From Undaria pinnatifida (Eukaryota > Sar > Phaeophyceae > Laminariales > Alariaceae): DNA of 64,000 bases. The stretch spans positions 992,001 to 1,056,000 of the forward strand of contig JABAKD010000014.1 of NCBI GenBank assembly GCA_012845835.1. The letters are read 5' to 3'. Below, piece after piece: positions 1 to 13,016 of the stretch. A model generated the notes under the pieces. It saw only the letters and a list, made by a program, of their open reading frames with translations, ran no database searches and was not told the DNA's origin. Made by a program: the position numbers and the translations under genes. Numbering within the stretch: the first letter of the stretch is position 1; each line of letters begins with the position of its first letter.

Positions 1-112
1 AGGACGTCAGCCGTGAGTTCGATGACTTTCGGGTCACTACTCATATTTGCAAGCTGCGTTGTTGGTACTTGTAATATACTCTGTGGGTCAGTTTTTCTTA
101 GCGGGAGGGAGG
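1..112 (-). repeat. dispersed repeat family D (GACGTCAGCYGTGAGTTCGA)
   Basis: Shares GACGTCAGCCGTGAGTTCGA, TTTGCAAGCTGCGTTGTTGG and TACTTGTAATATACT with 24240-24352. Shorter relatives at 24430-24482, 52095-52150, 57423-57480 and 60105-60180. The strand shown is arbitrary. Confidence 0.65.
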
Positions 113-382
113 GGCCCTATTATTTTTGATCATCCCTTCTATTATCTTCGCACTGTTTTCTTTCTCCTCCTTCCCCCTCGGACGCACTTCAAATCCTGGG
201 TCACTAAGCAGGGACCTCCCGCCGCTCCCCACTTCGGCACGCGCAACTTTGTCGTCGGAAGATTCCAGCTATTTCGTCCCTCGTCGACTCGCGTCGAATT
301 GTGCCATATGGTATGATGAATCCCCCCGCAATAGCCCGTAGGATTGCTCATCCGGTCAGGCGTATCACTCTATCCGGAAAAA

Positions 383-523
383 TCAGCACCACTTTTTTTT
401 CAACATTATTTTCGAAAGGTTGCTTATATTGGCCCCACTTTAGTTCAATATTATTATCGAAAGGTTGCTTTACTAGAACCACTTTATTTCAATATTAATG
501 TCGGAAGTTTGCTTATATTTCCA
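383..523 (+). repeat. 44-45-bp tandem repeat, three units
   Basis: Units starting CAACATTATT (401), CAATATTATT (445) and CAATATTAAT (490), each with TCGAAAGGTTGCTT or a variant. 1-1900 otherwise holds only repeats and no gene I can support. Confidence 0.7.
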
Positions 524-1083
524 GACGGAGGTATGGCTATGCTCACGCGAGGAATCTCTGAAAATTTAAGCACACCTCTACCATACCCTCGAATAGTAAT
601 CGCCCGTGCAAGGCAAGCGACTTAACCGCTCGCTATTACAAGGCTGTTTGCGAGATCACCCAATTTCGGATTTGGGTTTGGATAGGAGTTGGGTAGGAAA
701 ACGTATTATACTACACGTAGTAGTGAAACCGTCGAACGTCTCAATCCAAGGTCAACTCAACCCACGTAAATCAGCGAAAAAAAATGTCAGAAACATGTTT
801 TCCTACTATTTTTTTATTTTTTAACCCTATTTAATGTTTGTGGGTTGGTTGGCCTTGAGTGGTGACGTTCGGCGGTTTCAATGCTATTATTGGTACTTTT
901 TCGAACCCACCAAAATTTGGAAATCGCAAACACCCTGTTGTTCGATACCACCTATTATATAACCTTGGTTTGATTCGCGTGGCGGAACGGCCGCCCCCCT
1001 GCTTGGCAAAACCGTTTGACAGACGCGGGAGCAACGTGTGGTACCGGAGATGGTCTCCCCAGTCCAAGGCCGTCGCTATGCGT

Positions 1084-1176
1084 GAGTTGTTGTTGTTGTT
1101 GTTGTTGTTGTTGCTGCTGTCGCTGATGTTGTTGCTGGTGCTGTTGTTGTTATTGTTGCTGCTTTTGCTGTTGTTG
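1084..1176. repeat. interrupted (GTT)n microsatellite
   Basis: TTG/CTG triplets with interruptions; gives Leu-rich and Asn-rich open frames that are not genes. Confidence 0.85.
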
Positions 1177-2033
1177 TCATATAAAAATTTCGAAGAATAT
1201 CCCTCGCAGGACACGCTATGGTACAGAACCGTCAACGGACTAGCAGGACTAGGCGCCGCTTTGGCGGATGGATTGTTGTGCTCTGCAGATGTTACGTAAT
1301 CGGTACCTCAACGCTGTACCTGGTAAGCTACTGTCGCTCTTGCTATTGTAGGAACTCGTGTTCATGGATATTTGCAATTGTTGCCAACGCAACCTAGCTC
1401 AACACAACACGACACAACACTACACAATACAACCCGACCCGACCCGACCCGACCCTGGTAATACACGCCAGTTTTTTTTGTGCTGCTGCATTCAGGTGTT
1501 GCTGTTTGAGTAGTCACAGTTATCCATGTCTTACCTATTCTTAACTTTTGGGAATCCCGACACCGTGGAGATTCGGGCATGCGAGGGTGGAAAATATTCC
1601 CTTTTGTTTTGCCGGCAATCGTAAATTAGAAACTCGCTCAAGTGGTTATTAATAGAGTTTTTTTTAATCCTCCGGCGGATGGGGAAAGCTGAAGCTTAAA
1701 CTCACCACCTGCCCACTTGCTACCGCGTCAATGACTCCCACAAGTCCGTACAACCAGCTGAGCATGCGGTGTTCACCACTTCCTGGAAGCTGCCCCAACC
1801 CTCCGTTCCTCTGCCTCGGCCCGTGAGATTGTTTTCAAAACCTCCATCTCCATATCCACCCCTCTTTCCATCACGTGATAAACCAAACACCTCCGGACCC
1901 GACCCGACTCGACCCGCGAGAGATTAGAAGCCTCCTGACCTGAGCCGACCCGTGGGTTGGCTCTTGAACCGTGACGCCCTTACTAAAAAAGCTACCCCTC
2001 CCCTCCGCTCCCACACCCCGCCGCGTTGTCCGT

Positions 2034-2158
2034 ATGCGCGAGGCAGTGGTGATCGCTCACGGGTTGCACTCGCACGGCGGTCGATGGGCGAAGGTGGCCC
2101 ACCACTACACGGAGAAGGGCTATCTCGTTTACGCGAACGATCACATCGGGCACGGTTT
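2034..2158 (+). CDS. MGL-like exon 1 seen (HG oxyanion motif)
   Basis: Encodes MREAVVIAHGLHSHGGRW through DHIGHG. The donor after 2158 is GTGAGT, leaving TT of a split Leu codon that the next exon completes. The 5' edge is uncertain: ATG 2034 is in frame, but a pyrimidine-rich stretch followed by AG at 2041-2042 could be an acceptor, making this an internal exon. Confidence 0.8.
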
Positions 2159-5100
2159 GTGAGTCGAATTTGGCGAAGCAGCCATCGGTGGGTACACACA
2201 CATAGCAAGGTGTCGATATCTGTCCTCGATTTTCGTGGATTTTGCCGAGAGTGGGTGTCGATATATGTGCTCAATTGTCGTGATTTCGCCGAGAGCAAGG
2301 TTGACATCTGTCCTCGATTTCGTTGCAGTTATCGAGATATGGTGGAGGCTTTTGCCCGGTACCGTTCCTCTCTCCAGGGTGGTCAGCACGGAGTATTATG
2401 AGCGTTGAAAAGCGAAACCTACCGTTGGGATGGGGATGCGCGCCGTCTAGACCCTATGTTACACCGGCGCATGTTTCAGATAAGCTCCATTCATGCGTGC
2501 AACAGTAGTTGCTTTTTTCCCATGGCTATTCACGGGTCGTGACCCGGCCCGCGGGTCGGGTTAAGGAGGTACTTCAAAAACACGCGGATCGAGTCGGAGG
2601 TTTGGAAATATCACGGGTCGAGCGGGATCGGGTCAAGGGTTTTTGGAATATTACGGGTCGTCCCGGGCCACCCTGACCCCATCCGACCCGACCCGACCCG
2701 ACCCACGAGGGATCCGACGCGTGAAAACTCCTGTTTTTTTTTCATGAACACCGAAAATTAACCTCAGAACTCCGGAATCGTTAGCTGCGCGTGATACATC
2801 TCATCGGTGCTCAGCTACAGTAACCATCCGCGCTTTCCTTGTGTGGAACTGGCTCGGGGACGTTTCGGGGACACAACACGGTGCGCTCTCCGTCAACGAG
2901 AGTGCTTCGTTCGCTAATCTTGTCGGTTGTTGTGCGCTCGCTTGTACATTTATCGGCAATGTTTTACGAGGACAGGACTGCGCAGGGGCCGAAAGGGGGA
3001 GCAATCGGCGTAGTGGACGACCACACGAAAATGACCGACGATTTTACGGAGTTCGTCGAGAAGATGGTAGGCTTCTTTGTTCGTGTCCAAGATTGTTGTT
3101 TCCGTGTGTTCGCCTCTCTTTGTCTCGCGACGTTTGAACTTAACGGTCCTCTGTGAATTTTGTCGTTGCGCGCGTGTACACGGTGGGTGCGCGAGACATG
3201 TGTATCCCTCGTTGTTCGTTTTTTCAGTAACAGTTAAAAACACATGCTGCGAGATCGAACGAGATCGAGCATTTCGTCGAACTTCAAAACACCCTCCCTT
3301 CTTTGCCTGCACGGCACTACGCGCGCCAGGTGGACAAGGAGGAGGATAAGACGTTGCCTGTGTTCATTCTGGGGCATTCTATGGGGTCCCTCGTGGCCAC
3401 GGTCGCTGCTGAGAACTGCGTTCAACACCCTACCGTCGGCCCGCGGCTCAAGAAGCTGGTGCTTTCAGGCAAGCCACAGGTCGCTCCGCCGTGCGCGCTA
3501 ACCCATCCCGCCTGAGCGCGGTCCCGATCGTGTTCGTTCGCTAGATGCGGTGGACAATGGGGTCGGAACACCATGCTCGTTGTTCCGGAGCCTGTTGAGC
3601 ACAGCCTATAAGTTCAAAAAATAAACGGGGTTTTTCGCGGGTCATGATCTGACCCTTAGATCAGGTCCGGAGGTTTTTCAAGATCTCGCGGGTCGAGTCG
3701 GGTCGGCTCGCGAGGTGTTTGAAATATCACGGGCTAGGCCGGGTCACCTTGAACCGGCCCGACCCGCGATAATTGACACCCTGGCCCGACCTGACCCGCG
3801 AGAAGTGATCCGTGAAAAGCCCTTACAAAAATCAAACACCACACGATTTGCATGAGGCGCGCGCTGCGATAGAGGTACTTGTATAGTACCTCTTTTTGGC
3901 GAAGTATTACCTATTTTTGGCGAAATATTTTCTAACTGAACAGCTACATACCTCTTTTTGGCGAAAAACTTTCAAACTAAAAGGGGCTGCTCAATCATTC
4001 ATAGGCTAACAAACCGCTACACCTCGGGCAGATGGTGATCTTTATCATTTAGATCGTCTATAGATCATCCAGATCATCTATGCGGTAGATCCTGTATCTG
4101 CCGTTATGAAGTGTTGTGCAGAATATTGTACGTGAGAGAGTTCAGATCCAACCCTGGGATCGTTTGTTGGATCACGCAGATCGTTCATGTTTTCTCAAAA
4201 GGCGGTGTTTGGGTGAGGTATAGAGCTCCTCGCGTATCATAAGGAAACGAGGAAACGATCAGGTGCACCTCTTCCGCAGCGTGACAGCATGCATCTCCGC
4301 TAGAGTGCGGCATCAAATCATCTCCCCGTGCGCGTGCTCTCTTGATCGTGTTCCTTCGCTTCAATCCCCTGCCGATACTTCAAGTAGCAAGATGCCTGCT
4401 GTTATTCGATCGGGGGTACCGATGAGCACTTTTTGGCCAAAAATGTTTCTAACTGACTAAATAACTACTCAATTAACTAGAATAACTATTCAAGTAGACT
4501 AAATAACTACTACTCAATTAGAGTAAATAACCACTCAATTAGACTAAATAAGAACTACCCTGTAAGACTAAAAACGTACTGAATTAGACTAAAGGAGCAC
4601 TCAATATCGTTCCAATGTTTCTGCCTGGAGGCGTTCCTCAACCGGTAGTCAACTACTAATCAATTGAGGAGTGGTCTACCCAATATCCGTTCGAATACCA
4701 TATGAGTTTAATACTGATACCTGGTACTATTTACCAATGTTTCAGGAATAGCTAGGCCATCGGAGGCCATTGGATCGTTCATCGGGTCGTAATCTTTATT
4801 TCTTTTTATCGAAGCTCAGATGACTGATTCCCGCGCCGCATCGAAATCCACGTCTCATCTCGTCTCGTCTCGTCTTTTGTGTTTTGTGGTTGCTTCCAGG
4901 TTGTCCGATCGTACCCGGACCTTCCTCCGCCAGCCCGTTCGGTTTCCGTTTCCTCTACCCGCTGACCAAGTGAGTAGTTAACGCCACCGAAAAGTAGGAC
5001 CTCAGCAAGGCAAAAAAAAAACAGTAGAGGGGGCGCGCCGATTTTTCAAGGTCTCTTCACGGGAAGAGACTGGTGCTACGATGGAGCGATAGAAGTGACA

Positions 5101-8100
5101 TTTTTTTGGCAAAAAACTATTTTGCGAATGACGGAAAATCCTTCACGCCTTTAGAACTGGAAACCCTTTTTGAGGACAAATTTACTTGAAGTTAGTATAG
5201 AGAGGGATTTGGGGGCTCTAAAGGGATTAACCCAAAATAGCCCGAAATTTCGGGGGTTTGCTGGGGGGGGGGCATGTACTCGATGTTCATGCATGGCCGT
5301 AGTCGTATGACCATATGGTAGTAGCTGTTAGAGTGGTATGACCCTCGCATCCCCACAATAGCGGGACGGAGCACATCGGGTTTTCACCGAACAGGCAGAC
5401 GTTGCTTGCACCAAGCGCGAAGCGCCGTGAGGTGTTCGGCGAGTCGCGTGAAGGGTGAGCTGCATCCTACTTACTAAGAACCGCTTGTTTTGCCGGAGGG
5501 GTTAGTATATGACTAGGTCATGGGATTTTGTTCATCGTTTTTTCGCGTTTTTTTTTTCCTCCCAAGAACATTTTTTTGGGTTCAGGTTTTAGGGTGAGGT
5601 ATGGAGCTCCTCGGGTGACGAGCTTCAGAACAACGAAATGGCGCACCTCTAACGTAACATTCATGTTCCATTTGAGTGTCCCCCCTAAAAATGACGTTTG
5701 TGATGAAAGACGCGTTCCTCCATACGGGTAGAGTCTTTTTGCGTTGGTTTGTTTTCTACGAGACGGGCCCCCTCAACTCATTGCCGTGGGAAACGAATTA
5801 TTGTTTCGCAGCATTACTAGTTGTATTCCTAGGTTATGGATGCTTTTTTTCCTCGAGTTGGATCGAGTTGGACGCTTCAGTTTGTCTCAATTTTTTGTGT
5901 TTGGACGTCGGGCGAGGGGCCTCAAAACACGAAAACAAGTGCATATCTACCTGGGCTTGTGTGGAAAGTACAAAGAGAAATATTATTAGGAATCGGGAAC
6001 CGATGTAAGAATAATGTGCTGTTCGTTGTTCTAGAGAGAATTCGGCGTTATGGTTCATTTCTTTGGCCGAGTACGAAGTACGTAGCTCGCTTTGACAGCA
6101 GCAGCTGGCATTGTTTGGTTGATCGCGCTTGTGGGGATACCAAGTGGATACCGCACGGGACGGTGCTGGCAGACTGCTAGAACAGACAGAGTTGTTGTGT
6201 ACAACTGGACAGCGGTCGCTCGCTGGACCAGATACTTCGTGATTTCGTGATTCTCGAGTTCATCGCTAGACGGTGAATCGGGGAATTAGCAATAGCAAGA
6301 AGCAACATCGAAGGCGAAGCGCTTCATACGAGGCACAGGCAGCGAGCGCGGAAGCGTCGATATTAACGAATCATACATATATGTTTTTTAGATCTTGGAG
6401 ATCCGGGTAAAAAAAACTCAAGCTCCGAAAACTTTCGTTTGTGTACCAGTTTTGCCCGTCTGCTAAACGCAGACTTGATTTGACCTCACCCCATCGCTGA
6501 AGTCGCACCGTGGACTTGCCGGGCTTCTTTGGCCGAGCCCTTTAAGGTTTGGCTAAGAAGGTGAGATGGACACCCACGAATCAACAGCTCTTTTTGCTCT
6601 GTCTTCGACCTAGGTAGTGCGGGTTTTGCCTGTGTCTGGACAGTGTTGATTCCTCCGACGGTGGGTCTCCACCCGTCGTCGGAACAAGGCGCATCCGCTA
6701 AACGAACCCCCTTGACTAACTAGGGTCACGCTTAGGCTGACGTCTCACCTCTCCAACTCAGCTTCTCCAAGGCTTTGGGGTCTTGTTGCCACCTGCACGA
6801 TTATACCCCCAGCTTACGTCAGACGCTTTTGTCTCTCCTGATAAAATCGCAAAACAAAATCGGTATCCAAAAAGGTAGGGCAGTTTCGTGGTAAAAAGCG
6901 TTTTTTGGACGAAACGTGCTATACCCGTATTGTAGCTCGCATGAGAGGTCGATGCCGATTACTCAGTTTGTCGTAGAGGGGCAGGCCGGGACGGGCTTGG
7001 ACCACGGTGGTCATGATAGAAAAACGTGTGCCGCAGTCGATCGCCACCTTTTGTGCAAACTGGTCGTACGGTACCTGTGTGTAGCTGCGCGAGCTAGATA
7101 TCCGTGCAAGAACTCTGCGCTCGAGGATAACCTCGTAGATACCTTACACAAAAAAAAAACGGTGCAACGTGAGACAATGCAGCGGAACCTGAACCAATGA
7201 GCTTCGGCGCATGTATAGGATTTTTTTTTTAGCGTAAATATCCGACACAGGCCTCTGCCTTGTTCATCCAACTTGTAGGATTACAGCTGGCGGGGTCTTT
7301 TTTTTTGTAGTTGCGCGTTTGTTTGGGGGGAATTTTGACCGGTTTTTGACTGTAAGCAGGCGACCAAGGTGTTGCGTTATTCGAAACGCAATACCTTCAA
7401 ATTGTGACCTATTTTGAGATCGCCGACGCCGGATTGTACTCTGCGACCACCGCCATCGCCGACCAACAGCGCAACACACAAGTTTGCGACGGTTACAAAT
7501 AATGTCCTGCTACACGGGGTCCTAGCGACAACTACAGTACCTGGTAATAATGAGCACACAGCACCCATCAACTTCTTGCACTATGACATATCCAGAGGAA
7601 CACAGTACCTAGGACCTATTGCACTCGGTCGCCCCGGTGGCGTATCAGGTTATCCTCGAGCCTGGTATAGGTCAGTTTCGTGAGTTCGAACCCCCCCGAG
7701 TGCATACTCGTATAAGTTCGTGGGGGATTTTTCTTGTGCACAAATTGACTTGCGGAAAGCGCGAGAGGGCGAGTTAGCAACACTCGATGAAAAATCGACG
7801 AGCAGTGGGATTGCCGAACCCTATGCGCGATTAACATTGAAGGCAAGAACCAGGGGGGAGGAGGGGCGACACCTGTGACCACGGCCTGTTCAGAAGCTGG
7901 AAAGTAGAGGTGTGAAGAAAACAAATCTGTGAAAGCAGTGGAATATGTAGGTTTTGTGTATATCACGGGCCCTGATTGCTATGGTCCTCCGCAGTAGGCG
8001 CCTAGCCACTGGCGCGCACAAATTGACGAGAGTTAAGAATGCCCTGCCGCATGATTTTCTAGCGACAATTATATTATTTGTCGGTGGCAAACCGCGACTC

Positions 8101-9625
8101 CCCCTCCCCTCTCTCCGTAAAGCCTGCCTCGTCAGTGAAATACCCGACGTGCTCCGTCTCGGCATTATAGGATTGCGAGGGTCCACGGTCTGACAGATTA
8201 CGGCCATGCACGACAAACAATTCACACCTCAGACAGATCATGATCTAAATCATATAGATCATGTACATCAGCTACAGTAGGTCCTCTTTCTGCCGTTATA
8301 AGATGTTGTGCAGGATATGTACATACATAGAGAGGAAAGATCCAAACCTGAAAACATTTGTTGGGTGATGCAGACCGTACGGCTCCCACCCGATAACATG
8401 AGCTAGACCATACAGATCTTCCTGAGAGATCTAGATAATCAGGTGGGGATCGATTATCTGTCAGGCGCGTGCAATGGTTGCTTCCCCTTCCCTCTCTCCT
8501 GTGAGCGCACGTACCCCTGGTGGTAAAGACCTTTGGGTGTAATCTCTTGTCCCACCCCCATGTCATCAACCCAGGAACGCCGCGATGTTGCGAAGGCTAT
8601 CAGGAATGCTGGCTAGGATGGACCCTAAAGGGCCAGCGGCACCGATAAACCAAGGTACACACGACGAAGGAGATGCTGTACAGTACGTAGAACCTGCTGC
8701 GCCCCGATCGACCAAGTGTGGCGAATCGAATTGAAATGAGAGTCATCACACGGTAGGGGTTGCCGTTGGAGGATTGCGCCAAAAATTCCCTGGGCGATTG
8801 AGTTCCTCATGTGAGGAACTGCCCGTCAATGAAGTAATTTCACGAGTGTATAAGGTATTTTAGGACTACTAAGGCATAGAAGCTTGGTCGGGTTGTGCGA
8901 ACGAATGCCTTCGAATAGAAGCTTGGTCGGGTTGTGCGAACGAATGCCTTCGAAGTCATTTTTTGGGTGAGATATTGAGTTCCTCGTGTGAGGAGCTCAG
9001 GGACTTTCTGCTGCAACCTTACCGTGGGATGACTCGTGAGCTTTGTTGGACTTTACTGTTGACTGATTATGTGGTGATGCTCCCAGGCGTGGCGCATCGC
9101 ATTGAGCTTTTGGTTGAGGTTTTTGTTGACCCATTACTGCTTTATGTCACAGACCCTGCACAGCATATCATAACGGCAGATATAGGATATATTCATATTA
9201 CATAGATTATGAGTCTGTCTAATTTGTGAACAGTTGCTATTTCTGTCCGCTGGACGCTTGTGCAGCGGCACTGCCGAAACACCCGAATGTGGCGCTTAAG
9301 GCCGCCTTCGACCCCCTCATGGCGAAGGGTAGCGTTAGAATCAACCGCTATGCGCCGTTCTATGCAGCACTTTCTGCGCAATATATCAAAGTGCTAGATA
9401 TAGGGCCCGCTAATAGATAATGTAGATCGTGATCTGTCCGATCTGTGAACCTTTTGTCACTACTGTCCGCTTGGCGCTTTTTCAGCTGCGCTGTCGAAGG
9501 ACCCGAGTGTAGTACTTGAGGCCGCCGTCGACCCCCTAATGGTCAAGGGCAGCGTGAGAAACAAAACAGCCTTCGAAGTGATCAAGCTCATCGATGCCGC
9601 GAAGGAGAGCGCCAGTAAGGTATGT

Positions 9626-9704
<79 letters not shown>

Positions 9705-9705
9705 C

Positions 9706-9767
<62 letters not shown>

Positions 9768-12700
9768 CGTTGTTGATGTTGTTGTTGTTAGTTTTTGTTG
9801 TTAGTTTTTGTTTTTGTTGTTGTTGTTGTTGATGATGTTCTTTTTATCTTAGGTGTTATTTGGCGTGCATTCATTTCATGCACACCTGTAGTCTTAAAAT
9901 ACCATAATATATACCCTACAATGACGGGACGGAGCACGTCGGGTTTGTGTTGGGTATTCACTGTTGGGTTTTCACCGACCAGGCAGACATCGCGTGGACC
10001 AAGCGCGAAGCGCCGTGAGGTCTTCGGCGAGTCGTATGAAGGGTGAGTTCCTCATGTACAATGAACCACTTGTCAGGCGGACTTCCGCACCTTGTGCGTA
10101 GGTTTCTCATTGGATGAAGCGTTTGTGTTTTGGGCATAAGTCTGTTTTTGGGTGAGATAAAGGGCCTCTTCGGGTGGGGAGCCTCAGCAACAATTACGTG
10201 CACCCCTGCCGTGGTGTGCATCTCAGACGTGTCGACCCGGCTTCGCCTTCGCCGTGCACAGTTGTTTTCGCCCTCCAATGGTTTTTTGAGGTTACGTCGT
10301 CACGGGTAACCGGTTCCCACTCTTGTGCTCGGGGCCCAAATACAGGATCTGTGGGATCTGTATGATTTCGATCGTCGTCCGTCCGATGTGTGCAATCGTT
10401 TCGCCGTTGCGTCGGCACAGGTATAGCGACTGCCACTCGTCTTGTACGCGGGGCCGAATATTAGGACCTGTGCGATCTACTGTAGATCGTGGTAATGTTC
10501 GATGCTGTATGTTCAATGTTTTTGTTATTGCGTGGGCACAGATGACGGCATGTATATAGTATCTATGGCCTAGATCGTGATCTGTCGGATGTTGTGCAAT
10601 GTTTTTTTTGCGCCCGGCATAGGTAATGGTTCGGTACAGGTTACGGCTCCCACTCTTCTTGTACGCGGGGTCAAATTTAGGATCTATGCGATCTGTGCTA
10701 GATCGTGATCTGTTCGGTGTTGTATATACAGTGTTTTCGTTGTTATGTCGGCACAGGTAACGGCATTTAGGATCTCTTATGATCTAGATCGCGATCTGTC
10801 TGATGCTGCGCAATGTTTTTTCGCTGCGCCCGGCACAGGTAACGGTTCCTACTCTTCTTGTGCACGGGGCGGAAGACGACATCGCTTACCCAAAAGGATC
10901 GGAAAGCATGAAGGAGCTGCTCACCTCAAGCACAAACGTTGACTGCCAGGTGCGTTTTTGTTGTTGTCGTTAAATTGGTTGCTATTGACAACCAGGGCGA
11001 GCTATACAATCTTCAAAGAGTAATACACCCTCCGCGAAAACGCGCGACTGGAGTATCGCGCAGCTTGCAAAAGATGAGCATCGACCCTCAAATTGGTCGA
11101 ACTCACAGCTGACGTGCTCGAAACAGTTTTTTGGAAGAAACGGTGCGGTTTCTTTTGTTTGCGGATGGGTTGCTGTGGACCTGTCTTTGCGAGTAGTAGT
11201 TTTTTGTAGTAGTAGTTTTGTTGTGAAGAGGATTGCTGTTGACCGCCAGGTTGCTTTTTTTTCTGTGCAAAATTACCAAGTGTACGGAAGTGGGATAACT
11301 TTTGGGGCCGCTTTTGGTACAGTGGCTTGGGGTCACTCGCGCGAGTGACCCCCCCTTGCTTTTTTGTGGTTTTATGGTTCCGTGCCGTTCTAATCTTGTG
11401 ATAATAATTCGCACTGGAGTCTTGCTACGGTAGCCCCCACCAACTTTTCTTTGACGAAATCGGCGGTTTCAAAACAAGATCCCGGTCGTATCTCCTGAAA
11501 TACGGTGTCCCTCGACACCCTCCCCGGCGTCATCGATCGATAGGCCTTTGCACACAAGAAAATATGTGGATACTTTGTTTTCAATTGCATCCTTCCTTGT
11601 GCCGAGCAGCCATGAAACGCTCGTTAGGTAAATAAGATCGCTGGTTTTGGGGGTGGTGGCTATCGTAGAATCAGTCGGTGGCATGGTAAGCTACGCTTCG
11701 CCAAAAGTTCGCCGAAAGTGTTTTAGTCAGTGTGGTGTAGAGTCGAGTGGCTCAGAAGCAGTAGTGAGGACGGGAGTACCCCCCCCGCCATAGCCTTGGT
11801 GACTTTTTTTTTCCAATAAGATTGTTTTTGCCAATAAGACAACGTGCAGCATGAGTTTCAACGCCGACCACTCAAAAACATGCCCAAAAGCAGAAGAAGA
11901 AGAAGAAGAAGAAGAAGAAGAAAAAGAAGAAGAAAAATAAGGAAATCAAGAAAATCCCGAAATAGGAAACCTATGCGCGAAGCCTAACTCCTGTCTGTGC
12001 CTGCCTGCGGCTTGGGATCGATCGAGCCCACCAGCGTCCCTTTTCCTTCTCTTTACAGCTTCATCTGCTTTTTTCCGTGAATATCATATCATAGATTTGT
12101 GTTTTTTTCTAGCTGGTGTAGGTTTGTGTGTTGTGAATTTGTTTGGGTTCGAACCGCCGTGACACTAACGGGCGCTCGTGTTCCTGACGCATGCTTCTGC
12201 AGAGGTGCTGCAGAGGTGTTGCCATTTTTTTTGTGGGAATCCCGACTTGAGGAGATTTAAACCCAAAAACACTGACTTGGAGAAAGCTAAAACCGCTACG
12301 GGATAAAACAGTCCCATGGCCTGGATATACCGCGATAATCATGCAGAAAAAGTAGCGAAATTACGACGATTTTGACGACGGTTTTGGGTTGAGGATCCCC
12401 GTCTGTCAAAAACCGTGTAACTTCAAAAGCACTTCCTCTATCGTCACAAGCCTCTCTTTACTTTTTTTTTTCACAATCAGAACATCACCTCCGGGTTGGG
12501 TTGGGTTTGGTTGGGTTGGGTTGGGTTGGGTTGGGTTGGGTTGGGTTGGGTTGGGTTGGGTTGGGTTGGGTTGGGTTGGGTTGGGTTGGGTTGGGTTGGG
12601 TTGGGTTGGGTTGGGTTGGGTTGGGTTGGGTTGGGTTGGGTTGGGTTGGGTTGGGTTGGGTTGGGTTGGGTTGGGCTGGGTTGGGCTGAGTTGGGTTGGG

Positions 12701-12984
12701 TTGGGACTTTCCAGCTTCCCATCAACACACACAGTTGGGGGCTGTTTCTAATATCCGCCAGGGCGAGTTCCTAGCGAGAGCTATATTGCTCTAACTTTCC
12801 CCCCCCCCGTGGTCTGCCTTGGGCCCCGCCCCCGTCATGTTTTATGCTCCTGTTTTTTTCTCGTGCTAGTGGTGGGTGAATATATACGATGGCGTTATGC
12901 ATGAACTGTATAACCACCAGGAACATTTCCAGGAGTTATCGTCGCCGTCAATTTTCTCATTTTTTCATTGCCACGCTTTGTCTT

Positions 12985-13016
<32 letters not shown>

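Noticed and set aside
2839-3156. Continuous ORF 2839-3156 as a gene
   Set aside because: Only 2976-3066 matches the hydrolase; the rest is intron read-through.
3330-3479. Exon 3 ending at the GT donor 3480
   Set aside because: Would join exon 4 in a frame containing TGA and lose the ASPFGFRFLYPLT match.
7626-7700. tRNA gene at the SINE head
   Set aside because: A and B boxes are present, but the cloverleaf does not close and the same head continues into a shared SINE body in three copies.
12493-12704. Telomere-like array
   Set aside because: The unit is five bases (GGGTT), lies inside an intron, and does not match the TTAGGG or TTTAGGG types; no chromosome end is nearby.
12389-12774. Repetitive open frames over the pentamer array
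   Set aside because: WVGLG and PTQPN repeats are translations of (GGGTT)n.
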